A DNA stretch of 64,000 nt from Maribacter sp. (GCA_002749285.1 PDPR01000009.1:182365-246364), one strand, 5' to 3'. Shown: positions 1-8,635, counted from the first letter of the stretch. The notes: generated by a model from the letters alone, not told the origin. Made by a program: numbers and translations.

Positions 1-1545
1 ATTCCCCTGATGGGAGCGGTTTGGTGGGCCGGTGCGGCCAGTACCGTAGCCAAGAAAAAAGAACGTTCCGCTATTCTGGAGCAATTGAACATACAACCAT
101 CTTTACCTTCTGCCGTGCCCGGCATAGGGGGCGAACCTATTCGTGTAGGTGTAATTGGTTTTGGAATCCGGGGCGAACAACTTTGCCGTTCCTTGGGTTT
201 TGCCACTAAGGAATGGAAAGAGGAAATGCGCTTGGCAGCACAGGAAGACCCCGAACATACTGCCTTATCCGATTTTGAGTCCCAAGACAAGTTGAATGTG
301 CATTTGGCGGGAATCTGTGATATTTTCGATTATCGTGCAAATAAGGCCTTAAACTCCTTTAACACGCCCGATAATAAAATGGAGCGTTTTAGAACCTATC
401 AAGAGATGGTCCGTTCAGGCAAGGTCGATGCCGTGGTAATTGCCACCCCTGATCATTGGCATGCTCCAATGACCATTGATGCATTGGAGAATAATATACA
501 CGTCTATGTTGAAAAACCTATGACGCATAACATATCGGAAACCTATCGTTTACGCGATGCTGCCCTAAACTCCAAGGCCATATTGCAGGTAGGTCACCAA
601 CACAGGCAAACCCTAAGTTTCCAGACAGCAAAGGATATTGTCCAGAAAGGAACGATCGGACATGTATCATTGATACAGACCAACACCAATCGTAATGATG
701 ATAACGGTGCCTGGATGTATGAAATACACCCCGATGCCAGTCCACAGACTATAGATTGGGACATGTTCTTGGGCTCTGCACCAAAAGTCCCATTTAATAA
801 GAACCATTTTTTCAGATGGCGTAAATGGTGGGCATATGGTTCTGGTCTTTCAGGCGATTTATTGTCCCACGATTATGACCGGTTAAACTGTGTCCTGAAT
901 ATGGGAATACCGGAGTCGGTAATGACTTCCGGGGGTATATACACCCATAGGGATGGGCGAAACGTTCCCGATGTTCTTCAAGTTAATATGGAGTTCCCCA
1001 ATTTCAGTACCGGAAGTAGCCAGCCCAAAGGTAAGGAGAAAGGAATGACTTTTGTATATAGTGCGACCCTGGGCAATGGATTCAACAGGCCTACCATTTT
1101 AATGGGCCATGACGGCACCATGGAACTAGGGAACCAACTGACTGTTTGGCCCGATGGACAATCAACACGCTATGCCGACATGGTAGAAGCTGGAAAAATG
1201 GAGCCCAATACACCTATTTATAAATATAATCCAGGGGCTTCGATCCCAGATGGAGTAGCTTCGGCAACCTCCCAATACTTTGCCGATAAGGGATTGATGT
1301 GGACCTATATTAATGGTGTGCGTGTAGATTCCACCTTCTTGCATATGCGGGAATGGTTGAGTAGCCTCCGCAATGGGGGAAAGGTAAGTTGCGGTGTGAA
1401 AGAAGGATTCGAGGAAGCGATTTCATCGCATATGGCAGGGCTTTCCTATAAATTGGGCAGACGTATTGAATGGGATTCCAAACAAGAAAAATTAAAAGAT
1501 ATAGAAGGAATCGACTTTGATGAAGCACTACTTGCCCCCATGTAG
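1..1545 (+). CDS. Gfo/Idh/MocA family oxidoreductase, 5' end outside window
   Basis: This is an NAD(P)-dependent oxidoreductase of the Gfo/Idh/MocA family, which typically acts on sugars or cyclitols. The Rossmann start VGVIGFGIRGEQL lies near residue 47, and the family signature VEKPMT, with the preceding VVIATPDHWHA, is near residues 145-175. The first ATG is at base 10, but the frame stays open to the window edge. The first residues (GAVWWAGAAS, then KKK) look like the end of a Tat-type signal region, so the protein is probably exported and starts upstream. The C-terminal half is the usual alpha/beta substrate domain. The substrate cannot be told from sequence. A hairpin follows the stop. 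Confidence 0.85.
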   Translation: MPLMGAVWWAGAASTVAKKKERSAILEQLNIQPSLPSAVPGIGGEPIRVGVIGFGIRGEQLCRSLGFATKEWKEEMRLAAQEDPEHTALSDFESQDKLNVHLAGICDIFDYRANKALNSFNTPDNKMERFRTYQEMVRSGKVDAVVIATPDHWHAPMTIDALENNIHVYVEKPMTHNISETYRLRDAALNSKAILQVGHQHRQTLSFQTAKDIVQKGTIGHVSLIQTNTNRNDDNGAWMYEIHPDASPQTIDWDMFLGSAPKVPFNKNHFFRWRKWWAYGSGLSGDLLSHDYDRLNCVLNMGIPESVMTSGGIYTHRDGRNVPDVLQVNMEFPNFSTGSSQPKGKEKGMTFVYSATLGNGFNRPTILMGHDGTMELGNQLTVWPDGQSTRYADMVEAGKMEPNTPIYKYNPGASIPDGVASATSQYFADKGLMWTYINGVRVDSTFLHMREWLSSLRNGGKVSCGVKEGFEEAISSHMAGLSYKLGRRIEWDSKQEKLKDIEGIDFDEALLAPM

Positions 1546-1593
1546 GGTCGAGAGTACTATTCTTGGTATTTATATTCTTGTTGAATCGGATAG

Positions 1594-1618
1594 TAGCGGA
1601 TTTCTCTTTGATCCGCTA
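1594..1618 (+). terminator. Likely intrinsic terminator after the oxidoreductase
   Basis: TAGCGGAT and ATCCGCTA form an 8-bp stem around a 9-base loop, followed by TTATTGTTT. It lies about 50 bases after the stop codon. The T-run is imperfect, so confidence is moderate. The rest of the gap up to 1817 shows no gene. Confidence 0.5.
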
Positions 1619-1817
1619 TTATTGTTTCCCCCCACTTACCGTTCAACAATGTGTACGATCCATTAGGGAATACATTTCTTATAGCCTTATCGGCATATGG
1701 TGCATCCAGAATTTGAAATATTAAGTTTATGGAACAAGAACCTTATGGCCAAAAAATATAGACCCTATAATATTTACATATACCAGGCCATAACCCGGTC
1801 AACCGGCGGAAAATGAC

Positions 1818-2060
1818 CTAATCAACAATATTGATCACTTCCTGAATTTGAGGGGCATATTTCTTGATCGTCATCTCCACCCCACTCTTTAAGGTCATTT
1901 GATTCACACTACAGTCTACACAGGCTCCTTGTAACCTGACCTTGACCGAAGTGTCATTATCTATTGAGATAAGTTCAATATCCCCCCCATCACTTTGCAG
2001 AAATGGACGGATTTCCTCAAGGGCTTTTTCAACATTGGCCTTTATGTCATTTGCTGTCAT
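1818..2060 (-). CDS. NifU C-terminal-domain protein (Fe-S cluster scaffold/carrier)
   Basis: This 80-residue protein consists only of the NifU C-terminal (Nfu) domain, which binds a [4Fe-4S] cluster and hands it to apoproteins. The CxxC cluster motif is visible in GACVDCSV at about residues 46-53, and the SDGGDIEL segment is typical of the family. It lies 3 bases downstream of the Mrp-type ATPase on the same strand, so the two are probably co-transcribed and work together in Fe-S assembly. The length matches single-domain Nfu proteins. Confidence 0.9.
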   Translation of the reverse strand: MTANDIKANVEKALEEIRPFLQSDGGDIELISIDNDTSVKVRLQGACVDCSVNQMTLKSGVEMTIKKYAPQIQEVINIVD

Positions 2061-2063
2061 ACG

Positions 2064-3200
2064 CTACTTATTAACTGTAGAACAACCTGCCATGGTTGTA
2101 ATCTTTATAGCCTCTGTAGGAGGCAGACTTTTATTTCTATTTACCATTTCCCGAACAACCCTCTTGGTAATATCCGCAAAAGCGGCTGCAATTGGAGTGG
2201 ATTCCTGCAATGCCGCGGGGCGGCCTACATCGCCTGCCTCACGGATACTTTGGACCAAGGGGACCTCCCCTAAAAACGGAACATTCAAATCCCCGGCCAG
2301 ATTCTTGGCCCCTTCCTTACCAAAAATATAATATTTATTATCGGGCAATTCCTCAGGGGTGAAATAAGACATGTTCTCGACAATGCCCAAAACTGGAACG
2401 TTGATACTTTCCTGTTGGAACATCGCAACTCCTTTCCGTGCATCTGCCAGTGCCACTTCCTGTGGTGTGCTAACAACGACAGCTCCGGTAACTGGCATAG
2501 CCTGCATAATACTCAAGTGGATATCCCCCGTACCCGGAGGAAGATCGACCAATAAAAAATCAAGATCACCCCAATGGGCATCAAAGATCATCTGGTTAAG
2601 TGCCTTGGCAGCCATGGGGCCTCTCCAGATTACGGCCTGATTGGGATCGGTGAAAAACCCTATGGACAATAACTGAACCCCATAATTTTCAACAGGTTTC
2701 ATTTTTGACTTTCCATCTATGGTTACGGCCAAAGGTTTTTCTTGGGCAACATCGAACATTATGGGCATTGATGGCCCATAAATATCAGCATCCAACAATC
2801 CTACATTAAAGCCCATTTCAGACAAGGTAACCGCTAAATTGGCCGTTACGGTAGACTTTCCTACACCACCTTTACCTGAAGCGACCGCTATAATATTCTT
2901 AATGCCCGGTATTGGCTTCCCCTTGATCTCATTGGCCTTGGAATTGTCCAATGCCTCAACGGTAAGGTTTACTTTTATCTTGGCCTTCCCATATACCTCT
3001 TGATGGATAATATTAAGAATCCCAACCTCTGTCTTTTTACGTGCCTGAAGACTTGGATTACTAATGACGACATCAACCTCAACCTCATCGCCGAATATCT
3101 GCACGTTCTTTACAGCGCCACTCTCTACCATGTTTTTGCCTTCCCCGGGAACCGTAATATGCTCCAAGGCCTTCAAGATATCATGCTTGTTCAATTTCAT
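2064..3200 (-). CDS. Mrp/ApbC family Fe-S carrier P-loop ATPase
   Basis: This 378-residue Mrp/NBP35-type protein has an N-terminal MIP18 (DUF59) domain at residues 1-90 and a deviant Walker A motif, ASGKGGVGKST, at about 107-117, followed by DADIYGPS and DLPPGTGD. Family members carry and transfer Fe-S clusters in an ATP-dependent way. The C-terminal CxxC that bridges the cluster in characterised ApbC proteins is missing: the segment after ENMSYF reads TPEELP. The directly downstream NifU-domain protein does carry a CxxC. The family call is secure; the cluster chemistry is not. Confidence 0.92.
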   Translation of the reverse strand: MKLNKHDILKALEHITVPGEGKNMVESGAVKNVQIFGDEVEVDVVISNPSLQARKKTEVGILNIIHQEVYGKAKIKVNLTVEALDNSKANEIKGKPIPGIKNIIAVASGKGGVGKSTVTANLAVTLSEMGFNVGLLDADIYGPSMPIMFDVAQEKPLAVTIDGKSKMKPVENYGVQLLSIGFFTDPNQAVIWRGPMAAKALNQMIFDAHWGDLDFLLVDLPPGTGDIHLSIMQAMPVTGAVVVSTPQEVALADARKGVAMFQQESINVPVLGIVENMSYFTPEELPDNKYYIFGKEGAKNLAGDLNVPFLGEVPLVQSIREAGDVGRPAALQESTPIAAAFADITKRVVREMVNRNKSLPPTEAIKITTMAGCSTVNK

Positions 3201-3247
3201 AGTGGTAATCGTCCTAAAATAAATCCGTGTTGAATAACAAAGATACG

Positions 3248-3290
3248 CCTTAGGATCGAGAAGCTAAAGTTATTGTGACGAAAAGTAGTG
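3248..3290 (+). repeat. Diverged direct repeat, copy 1 (partner at 4880-4921)
   Basis: This 43-base stretch matches 4880-4921 in the same orientation at roughly 38 of 43 positions, sharing cgagaagctaaag and attgtgacgaaaa exactly. It contains the 3' end of the 36-residue frame. The two copies bracket the IS5-type remnant and the outer-membrane-type gene. Confidence 0.75.
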
Positions 3291-3360
3291 CAATTCCAAC
3301 GGCCAATAAAGAAAACTCTTTTTTAGGTTTTCTGTTTTTATCAACTCCGTTTGGTTTCAT
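3250..3360 (-). CDS. Predicted 36-residue single-span membrane protein
   Basis: A short reading frame starts with ATG and encodes a basic N-terminus (MKPNGVDKNRKPKKE) followed by one hydrophobic segment (FSLLAVGIALLFVTITLA) and SRS at the end. It lies about 50 bases upstream of the Mrp gene on the same strand. A diverged copy of its last 12 codons plus stop occurs at 4882-4917, with several differences that are silent or conservative, which suggests the peptide was coding. No function is known to me. Confidence 0.45.
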   Translation of the reverse strand: MKPNGVDKNRKPKKEFSLLAVGIALLFVTITLASRS

Positions 3361-3530
3361 AGTATGGTCTTATCTGTAAGTTGACAATAGAACCATTATG
3401 TTATTTGGTTACGCAATAAACGTAAAGAAAGCCAAAAGCCCGACCTACAGATTGATGCATTGCTTAAATATTAGGGGTAAAGGAAAAAACATTTTTAGAT
3501 ACAACAACATCATACGGTAAATGAAGTGGT

Positions 3531-3960
3531 TTAAACTTTTGTCTTTCTCTTTTTCTTGATTTTTTTCAGTGCTGTCACAATGAATGCGGGATAGTTGAAC
3601 CCTTTCCAGCCCTCGGTAGTGGTACCGAACCTGTTTGGCAGTGAACGGCAACTGTCCATCCATGCATTGGCCCGTTCGACCATATGCCTTTCATCGTATG
3701 GTTCCTTTTCGGAATATACGTCCCTATCGGCGGAATTCCCGTTGCGTTTGTTGGGACAGATGTTCGCATGGATATCCTTCTTATCACATGCCCCTCGGAA
3801 GTTCTTTGAATCGAGACCCGCATCGGCGTTCATGAACAGCCCCCCAACAAGGATTCCGGCCTCTTCGAGCGTAGCGGTGACCACTCCGAACCGTACCTCG
3901 ATGCCATAAAGGTCGCTGTGGTTGTCCGCCACGGGCGACCCTGGACATGGCCAAGGGCAT
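3531..3960 (-). pseudogene. C-terminal remnant of an IS5-type DDE transposase
   Basis: The translated segment contains NADAGLDSKNFRGACDKK, then YDERHMVERANAWMDS and FGTTTEGWKGFNYPAFI, which match the C-terminal third of IS5-group transposases (second catalytic D, then the YxxR..ER..A motif). The frame is open from about 3950 leftwards. Upstream residues that fit the family (MPLAMSRV) lie in another frame, so there is a frameshift near 3935-3945, and similarity is lost beyond about 3965. The N-terminal two thirds and the first catalytic D are absent. It is therefore a dead fragment. Other frames in this stretch are shadows. Confidence 0.75.
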
Positions 3961-4128
3961 TGGTCGACCTATGTTTCACAACACAAATCCCTGCAACCCT
4001 TGCTTTCGATCCAAAAAAAGTTTAATCCAGTTCAGTAAGAATCAACTGATGATTTATGACATTTATCATATAACTATAATTCATTTAATGATACTATTGC
4101 ACCATAAAATCGATAATAGAACAATCAT

Positions 4129-4713
4129 ATGGCCATAGTGAAAAACAACTGGAGAATTATAGTGTTGGGCGTTTTCCTGATAGGAGCTACAGCAAATGTC
4201 AGATCACAAGACGGAACTGTTGAAAAATCCAATAATGGAATCCAAATTGGGGTCTTGGGGACTTGGCTCCACAATGAGGCTAGGCTATCCGATGAAATTG
4301 CACTACGGAGTGAACTTGGGCTCGACAGTGGTTTCTTTGGCGGGGAGATTTATGGCGATGCAGGTTTTATAATGGTTCCCGTAATTACCTTGGAGCCGAG
4401 ATGGTATTATAATCTGCAAAAAAGAGCGGCCAATTCCCGCCCAACATTAGGCAATAGCGGAAATTTCGTTTCCTTGAAAACAAGTTGCCACCCCGATTGG
4501 TTCATCATCTCCAATAGTGACAATGTAGACCTTGTTAGCCAAATATCGGCTATCCCCACATGGGGAATCCGTAGAAACATCGGCAAACATTTTAACTATG
4601 AGGCAGGTATCGGCATTGGTTTCCGTTACATCTTCTACAAAAGTGAGGGATTTGCGGAAAATGAGGGTGAGGCGGCCGCTAACCTGCATTTGAGAATAGG
4701 CTACAGGTTCTAA
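4129..4713 (+). CDS. Secreted outer-membrane beta-barrel-type protein, unknown function
   Basis: This 194-residue protein has a signal peptide (hydrophobic IIVLGVFLIGATANVRS, probable cleavage before QDG). The rest is glycine- and aromatic-rich, with alternating strands (GVLGTWLHNEARL, EPRWYYNL, GIGFRYIFYKS) and ends in LHLRIGYRF, a C-terminal aromatic typical of outer-membrane barrels. I do not recognise a named family. It stands alone between an IS remnant and a convergent DNA repair gene, inside the two copies of a direct repeat, so it may have arrived with that block. Confidence 0.7.
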   Translation: MAIVKNNWRIIVLGVFLIGATANVRSQDGTVEKSNNGIQIGVLGTWLHNEARLSDEIALRSELGLDSGFFGGEIYGDAGFIMVPVITLEPRWYYNLQKRAANSRPTLGNSGNFVSLKTSCHPDWFIISNSDNVDLVSQISAIPTWGIRRNIGKHFNYEAGIGIGFRYIFYKSEGFAENEGEAAANLHLRIGYRF

Positions 4714-4879
4714 GGCCAAGATCCGATCAATAGAATGCTTTGTTTTTTGTTTGGGTGTAAAAACCAATCCGACAAAAATCATCTAAAAAAGCTGGCTTCC
4801 AAGTCCGTTTTTTTGATATCCCGCCCTTAAACAGGAGTTGGGAACCATCCCCATAAAAATATACGGGGAACGGAAAGCC

Positions 4880-4921
4880 CCTTAAGACCGAGAAGCTAAA
4901 GCTATTGTGACGAAAACAGTG
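4880..4921 (+). repeat. Diverged direct repeat, copy 2 (partner at 3248-3290)
   Basis: This is the second copy of the 43-base repeat. Read on the minus strand it encodes TVFVTIALASRS and a stop, against LLFVTITLASRS in copy 1. The frame is closed by a stop a few codons upstream, so this copy is a remnant. Confidence 0.7.
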
Positions 4922-4947
4922 TGGCCAAGCAATATTTATACCTGATC

Positions 4948-5286
4948 TTAATTCCGGAGTTCTTTAAAAGGGTCCCAAAAGTGTTTCCCAAAATCGACAA
5001 TCCGATCATCCACAACCTTGACCCCCTCGCTTTCCAGCAATTGTTGCATAAGGTTCGTACCCTCAAAGTGATGTTTCCCGGTAAGCAACCCGATTTTGTT
5101 CACTACCCTATGTGCTGGCACATCAGGCATGTTATGTGACCCGTTCATGGCCCAACCTACCATTCTCGCACTACGGGCCGCACCAAGGTATTTGGCAATA
5201 GCGCCATAAGAGGTTACCCTACCGTATGGAATGAGCTTGGCGACCTCATAGACTTTTTGAAAAAAATCGGTATTATCGGATTTCAT
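4948..5286 (-). CDS. Alkyltransferase-like protein (ATL, MGMT family without the reactive Cys)
   Basis: This 112-residue protein matches the DNA-binding domain of O6-alkylguanine-DNA alkyltransferases (IPYGRVTSYGAIAKYLG, with SARMVGWAMN as the arginine-finger region). The PCHRV active site of true transferases reads PAHRV at about residues 57-61, so the alkyl-accepting cysteine is an alanine. Such ATL proteins bind O6-alkylguanine and flag it to nucleotide excision repair. The gene overlaps the upstream lysE-type gene by 4 bases (ATGA), indicating translational coupling. Confidence 0.88.
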   Translation of the reverse strand: MKSDNTDFFQKVYEVAKLIPYGRVTSYGAIAKYLGAARSARMVGWAMNGSHNMPDVPAHRVVNKIGLLTGKHHFEGTNLMQQLLESEGVKVVDDRIVDFGKHFWDPFKELRN

Positions 5287-5912
5287 CGGTTAAGGACCCT
5301 ATAAATGGTGATTACTAAAAGGATTATCATCAACACCCCTAAAATATAATTTGAATTCTTGGAAAATCGATTGGTCTTGTTCTCCAGTTTATTGAAATAA
5401 GCCGTGTACATGTACAGGACCGAAAAAGCACCTACCCCTGCGGCCAATACAAACACCACGATATCCCAAACTTCGAATTTTATCCACCCTGAGGCATTCC
5501 ATATAACATTAAGGCCGCTGTAATAAGGTATGGTCAGTAGGTTAAGAGCCGCCAACAGCATTCCCTTATAGAAACTATTCCGCTTACTGATGTTAACTGA
5601 TTTGACCACCTTTTTTCTATTGCCCTTGGCCGCCATAAAAAAATAAATGGCCAAAAAAGCGAATACCAGGACAGCGATTTTAAGTAAGGCTCCAACGACA
5701 GCGGGGTTTCTGTCCAGATATTTAGAGATATAAACTGCGATCACAGCCTGTATCATGATCATGGTCGAGACACCAAGACTAAAAACGACCCCATTCAATT
5801 TCCCTTTTTCAACACTCGTCTTTGCCGCGTTCATATTCAAAAGTCCTGGTGGCAGCGTAGCTACGAACGCAGCTAAAAAGGTTGCGAAAAAAAGAATAAG
5901 TAGATGTGCCAT
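5283..5912 (-). CDS. LysE/RhtB family exporter
   Basis: This 209-residue integral membrane protein has about six hydrophobic segments. The N-terminal LPPGLLNMNAAKTSVEKG is the LysE-family signature (PGP/PGL followed by a conserved small-residue stretch). Family members export amino acids or related small molecules. The substrate is not predictable. The gene sits 3 bases after trmB and overlaps the ATL gene, so trmB-lysE-atl is likely one transcript. Confidence 0.82.
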   Translation of the reverse strand: MAHLLILFFATFLAAFVATLPPGLLNMNAAKTSVEKGKLNGVVFSLGVSTMIMIQAVIAVYISKYLDRNPAVVGALLKIAVLVFAFLAIYFFMAAKGNRKKVVKSVNISKRNSFYKGMLLAALNLLTIPYYSGLNVIWNASGWIKFEVWDIVVFVLAAGVGAFSVLYMYTAYFNKLENKTNRFSKNSNYILGVLMIILLVITIYRVLNR

Positions 5913-5915
5913 GGG

Positions 5916-6587
5916 TTAATTTATCCGAAACTTAATATAGGTTATTGGCTTATCCTGTCCAAGATACTGTTTTTCGTAAAAAGTCTGTATTGACAATACT
6001 TCTTTGGGGCTTCCCCCATTTTTATACACATCATGATTCGCATAGACCACTTCGCGATGCGTACCATGCAAAAGCCCTAAAGTATACCCGTGCATAAACT
6101 CGCTATCCGTCTTTAGGTGTACCAGTCCGTGGTCAATAAGTATCCGCTCGTATTTTTCAAGAAAAACCTCATTGGTCATTCTATGCTTCGTTCGCTTATA
6201 TTTTATTTGCGGGTCTGGAAAGGTAATCCAAATCCCGGATACTTCATTTTTATCAAAAATACGGTCTATAAGTTCTATCTGGGCCCTAACGAAGGCAACA
6301 TTACCCATAGCATCCTCAATAGCGGTTTTTGCCCCCCTCCATAAACGGGCCCCTTTGATATCGATTCCTATGAAGTTCTTATTTGGATACATACGGGCCA
6401 ACCCCAAAGTGTACTCCCCTTTACCACAACCCAACTCCAGCACTATCGGGTTATCATTGCCAAAATGGGTGTTCCAATTCCCTTTTAGCGGAAAGGAACC
6501 ATCCTCTATTTCCTCCCGGTCGGGCTGAACCACGTTCTTGAATGTCTCGTTTTCCTTAAATCTTTTCAGCTTATTTTTACTTCCCAC
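5916..6587 (-). CDS. trmB: tRNA (guanine-N7-)-methyltransferase
   Basis: TrmB methylates G46 of tRNA to m7G. The SAM-binding motif VLELGCGKGEYTLGLA is at about residues 48-63, and the family signature GIWITFPDPQIKYKRTKHR is at about 118-136. The length of 223 fits the family. The start is GTG (MGSKNKLKRF), a common start in flavobacterial homologues; the nearby upstream ATG is out of frame. A good -33/-7 promoter lies 25 to 51 bases upstream. Confidence 0.95.
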   Translation of the reverse strand: MGSKNKLKRFKENETFKNVVQPDREEIEDGSFPLKGNWNTHFGNDNPIVLELGCGKGEYTLGLARMYPNKNFIGIDIKGARLWRGAKTAIEDAMGNVAFVRAQIELIDRIFDKNEVSGIWITFPDPQIKYKRTKHRMTNEVFLEKYERILIDHGLVHLKTDSEFMHGYTLGLLHGTHREVVYANHDVYKNGGSPKEVLSIQTFYEKQYLGQDKPITYIKFRIN

Positions 6588-6611
6588 CGCATCCTATATT
6601 AAATCCTATGG

Positions 6612-6638
6612 CAAATCTAAGGAAATACTTTTTGGCAA
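6612..6638 (-). promoter_or_regulatory. Bacteroidota-type promoter for trmB
   Basis: On the minus strand TTG (6636-6638) is followed after 16 bases by TAGATTTG (6612-6619), matching the TTG / TAnnTTTG consensus. The start codon is about 25 bases downstream. Confidence 0.55.
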
Positions 6639-6657
6639 AACCGGCCTGTCCCTTATT

Positions 6658-7704
6658 TTAAAGATGGCTCCTTTCCATGGTAAACGAGAATTCAGACCCA
6701 ACACCTTCTGTACTCTCCACATATATTTTTTCGCCATGTGCCTCGATAATATGCTTAACAATGGAAAGGCCCAAGCCCGATCCCCCTTCGGACCTGCTAC
6801 CACTTTTATCGACCCGGTAAAATCGTTCGAACAATCTAGGTATATGATGTGCGGCAATCCCTTCCCCGTTATCGGTTACCCGAACTATCACTTTATTCTT
6901 GACAAGATTTTCCACACTTACCTCTGTAGTACCGTTTTCTTGACCATATTTGATGGAGTTCACCACGAGATTGGTCAAGACCTGCTGTATTTTATTGCGA
7001 TCGGCATATACCATAATAGGCTTCTTGTATTCCATATCGAAGGTCAACACGATCTTCTTTTTAGCCACCTTCATCTCAAACAGGTCAAAGACATTCTGAA
7101 TGAGTTCAATAATATCGAAATCAACCCGTTCAAGGTTCAGGTCACCCACTTCGAGTTTGGTGATCATATCCAGGTCCTTTACAATGTAGATAAGGCGTTC
7201 AACCCCTTTATTCGCCCTCTGCAGATATTTCCCACGTATGTTCCCATCTTCCATGGCACCATCGAGCAAGGTCAGGATATACCCTTGGACAGTAAAAAGA
7301 GGGGTTTTCAACTCATGGGACACATTGCCGATAAAATCCTTCCGGTAGGATTCCCTGATTTTCAGTGTGTCGATTTCAATTTTCTTGTCTTTTGCAAATT
7401 TCCCGATCTCCGCCGTAAGCGTCTTCATATCAGTGGTTATAGGCCCAGAAGTAAGACTGCTCGACTCCAACAATGCGACATCATCATATATTTTTTTTAT
7501 GCTTCCATATATGAATCTTTCTATTCGTATCTGTATGACAAACAATGAAATTAAGAATGTTAATACCGCGAACACCCCTAGAAGTATGGGGTTTATAGTT
7601 TCAAAATACCAAAGTAGGCCCACAAGCCATAAGGAGGAAAACACTGTAATGAAGAATGCCGATTTCAAGGCAAACCTATAGGACTTTTTTACATTGGCTG
7701 CCAT
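6658..7704 (-). CDS. PhoR-like sensor histidine kinase
   Basis: This 348-residue kinase has two membrane spans near residues 15-58 with almost no extracytoplasmic loop. They are followed by the H-box FIGNVSHELKTPL at about 128-140 and an ATPase domain with NLVVNSIKYG (N box), VTDNGEGI (G1), RLFERFYRVD (F box) and GSGLGLSIVKH (G2). It overlaps the response regulator by one base, so the two form one operon. The small sensor part suggests it senses the membrane or a partner such as a phosphate transporter, but no such partner is in the window. Confidence 0.9.
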   Translation of the reverse strand: MAANVKKSYRFALKSAFFITVFSSLWLVGLLWYFETINPILLGVFAVLTFLISLFVIQIRIERFIYGSIKKIYDDVALLESSSLTSGPITTDMKTLTAEIGKFAKDKKIEIDTLKIRESYRKDFIGNVSHELKTPLFTVQGYILTLLDGAMEDGNIRGKYLQRANKGVERLIYIVKDLDMITKLEVGDLNLERVDFDIIELIQNVFDLFEMKVAKKKIVLTFDMEYKKPIMVYADRNKIQQVLTNLVVNSIKYGQENGTTEVSVENLVKNKVIVRVTDNGEGIAAHHIPRLFERFYRVDKSGSRSEGGSGLGLSIVKHIIEAHGEKIYVESTEGVGSEFSFTMERSHL

Positions 7705-8390
7705 TATAACACAAACTTATACCCCACGCCCTTAACGGTTTTAAAATGTTCATCACCGATTTTTTCACGTAGTTTTCGAATATGGACATCAATGGTGCGG
7801 CCACCAACAACAACTTCATTGCCCCAAACCTTGTTCAAGATCACTTCGCGCTTAAACACCTTATTGGGTTTTGATGTGAGCAAAGACAACAATTCGAACT
7901 CTTTTCTTGGCAGGGTAATCTCGGTACCGTTGTTGACAATCTTATATTCTTCGCGGTTGATTACAATATTCCCTACCTTGAATATCTCTTCCACATCTGC
8001 AGTATCCCCCTTGAACCTTCTAAGAAGAGCCGTCACCTTACGAACCAGGACCTTGGGCTTGATCGGTTTTGTTATATAATCATCAGCCCCTGCATCAAAA
8101 CCGGCCAATTGTGAATAATCCTCACCACGGGCCGTAAGAAAGGTGATAATCGTATTTTCCAGTTCGGGTATTTTACGAATGATACCACAAGCTTCGATAC
8201 CATCCATTTCTGGCATCATTACATCCAAAATAATCAAATGGGGCAATTTTTTCTTTGCCACGGCCACACCTTCAACACCATTCTTGGCCGTAAAAACCTG
8301 ATACCCCTCTGCAATGAGATTGTAGGCCACTATTTCCAATATGTCAGGCTCATCATCAATTAAAAGTATTCTCAGATCTTTCTTTTTCAT
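7704..8390 (-). CDS. OmpR/PhoB family response regulator
   Basis: This 228-residue regulator has a receiver domain (LIDDEPDI; phospho-acceptor D in LIILDVMMPEMDG; KPIKP lysine) and a C-terminal winged-helix DNA-binding domain ending in GGRTIDVHIRKLREKIG and TVKGVGYKF. It is the first gene of the pair and is followed immediately by its kinase. A TACTTTCA -7 box with a TTG 17 bases upstream precedes it (8419-8446). Confidence 0.93.
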   Translation of the reverse strand: MKKKDLRILLIDDEPDILEIVAYNLIAEGYQVFTAKNGVEGVAVAKKKLPHLIILDVMMPEMDGIEACGIIRKIPELENTIITFLTARGEDYSQLAGFDAGADDYITKPIKPKVLVRKVTALLRRFKGDTADVEEIFKVGNIVINREEYKIVNNGTEITLPRKEFELLSLLTSKPNKVFKREVILNKVWGNEVVVGGRTIDVHIRKLREKIGDEHFKTVKGVGYKFVL

Positions 8391-8418
8391 TTAAGCATGT
8401 TGAATTCATCACTACGTA

Positions 8419-8446
8419 TGAAAGTAAAGATAATACTATTACACAA
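8419..8446 (-). promoter_or_regulatory. Probable promoter of the PhoBR-like operon
   Basis: On the minus strand TTG (8444-8446) and TACTTTCA (8419-8426) are separated by 17 bases, one mismatch from TAnnTTTG. The start codon lies about 28 bases downstream. Confidence 0.45.
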
Positions 8447-8600
8447 AACCCCCTGACAGGCATTCTAATTAGTAACGTTATCATAACATTTGGATTATGG
8501 AAAGGTTACGCCTGCCCATGAACGACTTGACCACCTATGCATTTCATCGATTTTTTATCATAATACCAGTGACATACCACCTTCAAATACAAATACTTAT

Positions 8601-8608
8601 TATATTTG
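8601..8608 (+). promoter_or_regulatory. -7 promoter box before the first mini T9SS protein
   Basis: TATATTTG matches the TAnnTTTG consensus exactly, 27 bases upstream of the ATG at 8636. No clear TTG lies at -33. Confidence 0.45.
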
Positions 8609-8635
8609 TGGTATACTCTTTGCTATATTTTTCAT

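Noticed and set aside
3575..3909. Long frames on both strands inside the IS5-type remnant
   Set aside because: They overlap the frame with clear transposase motifs and carry none themselves; they are shadows.
6538..7548. A 336-codon plus-strand frame opposite the histidine kinase
   Set aside because: The opposite strand has all kinase motifs (H, N, G1, F and G2 boxes). The plus-strand frame is a by-product of codon usage.
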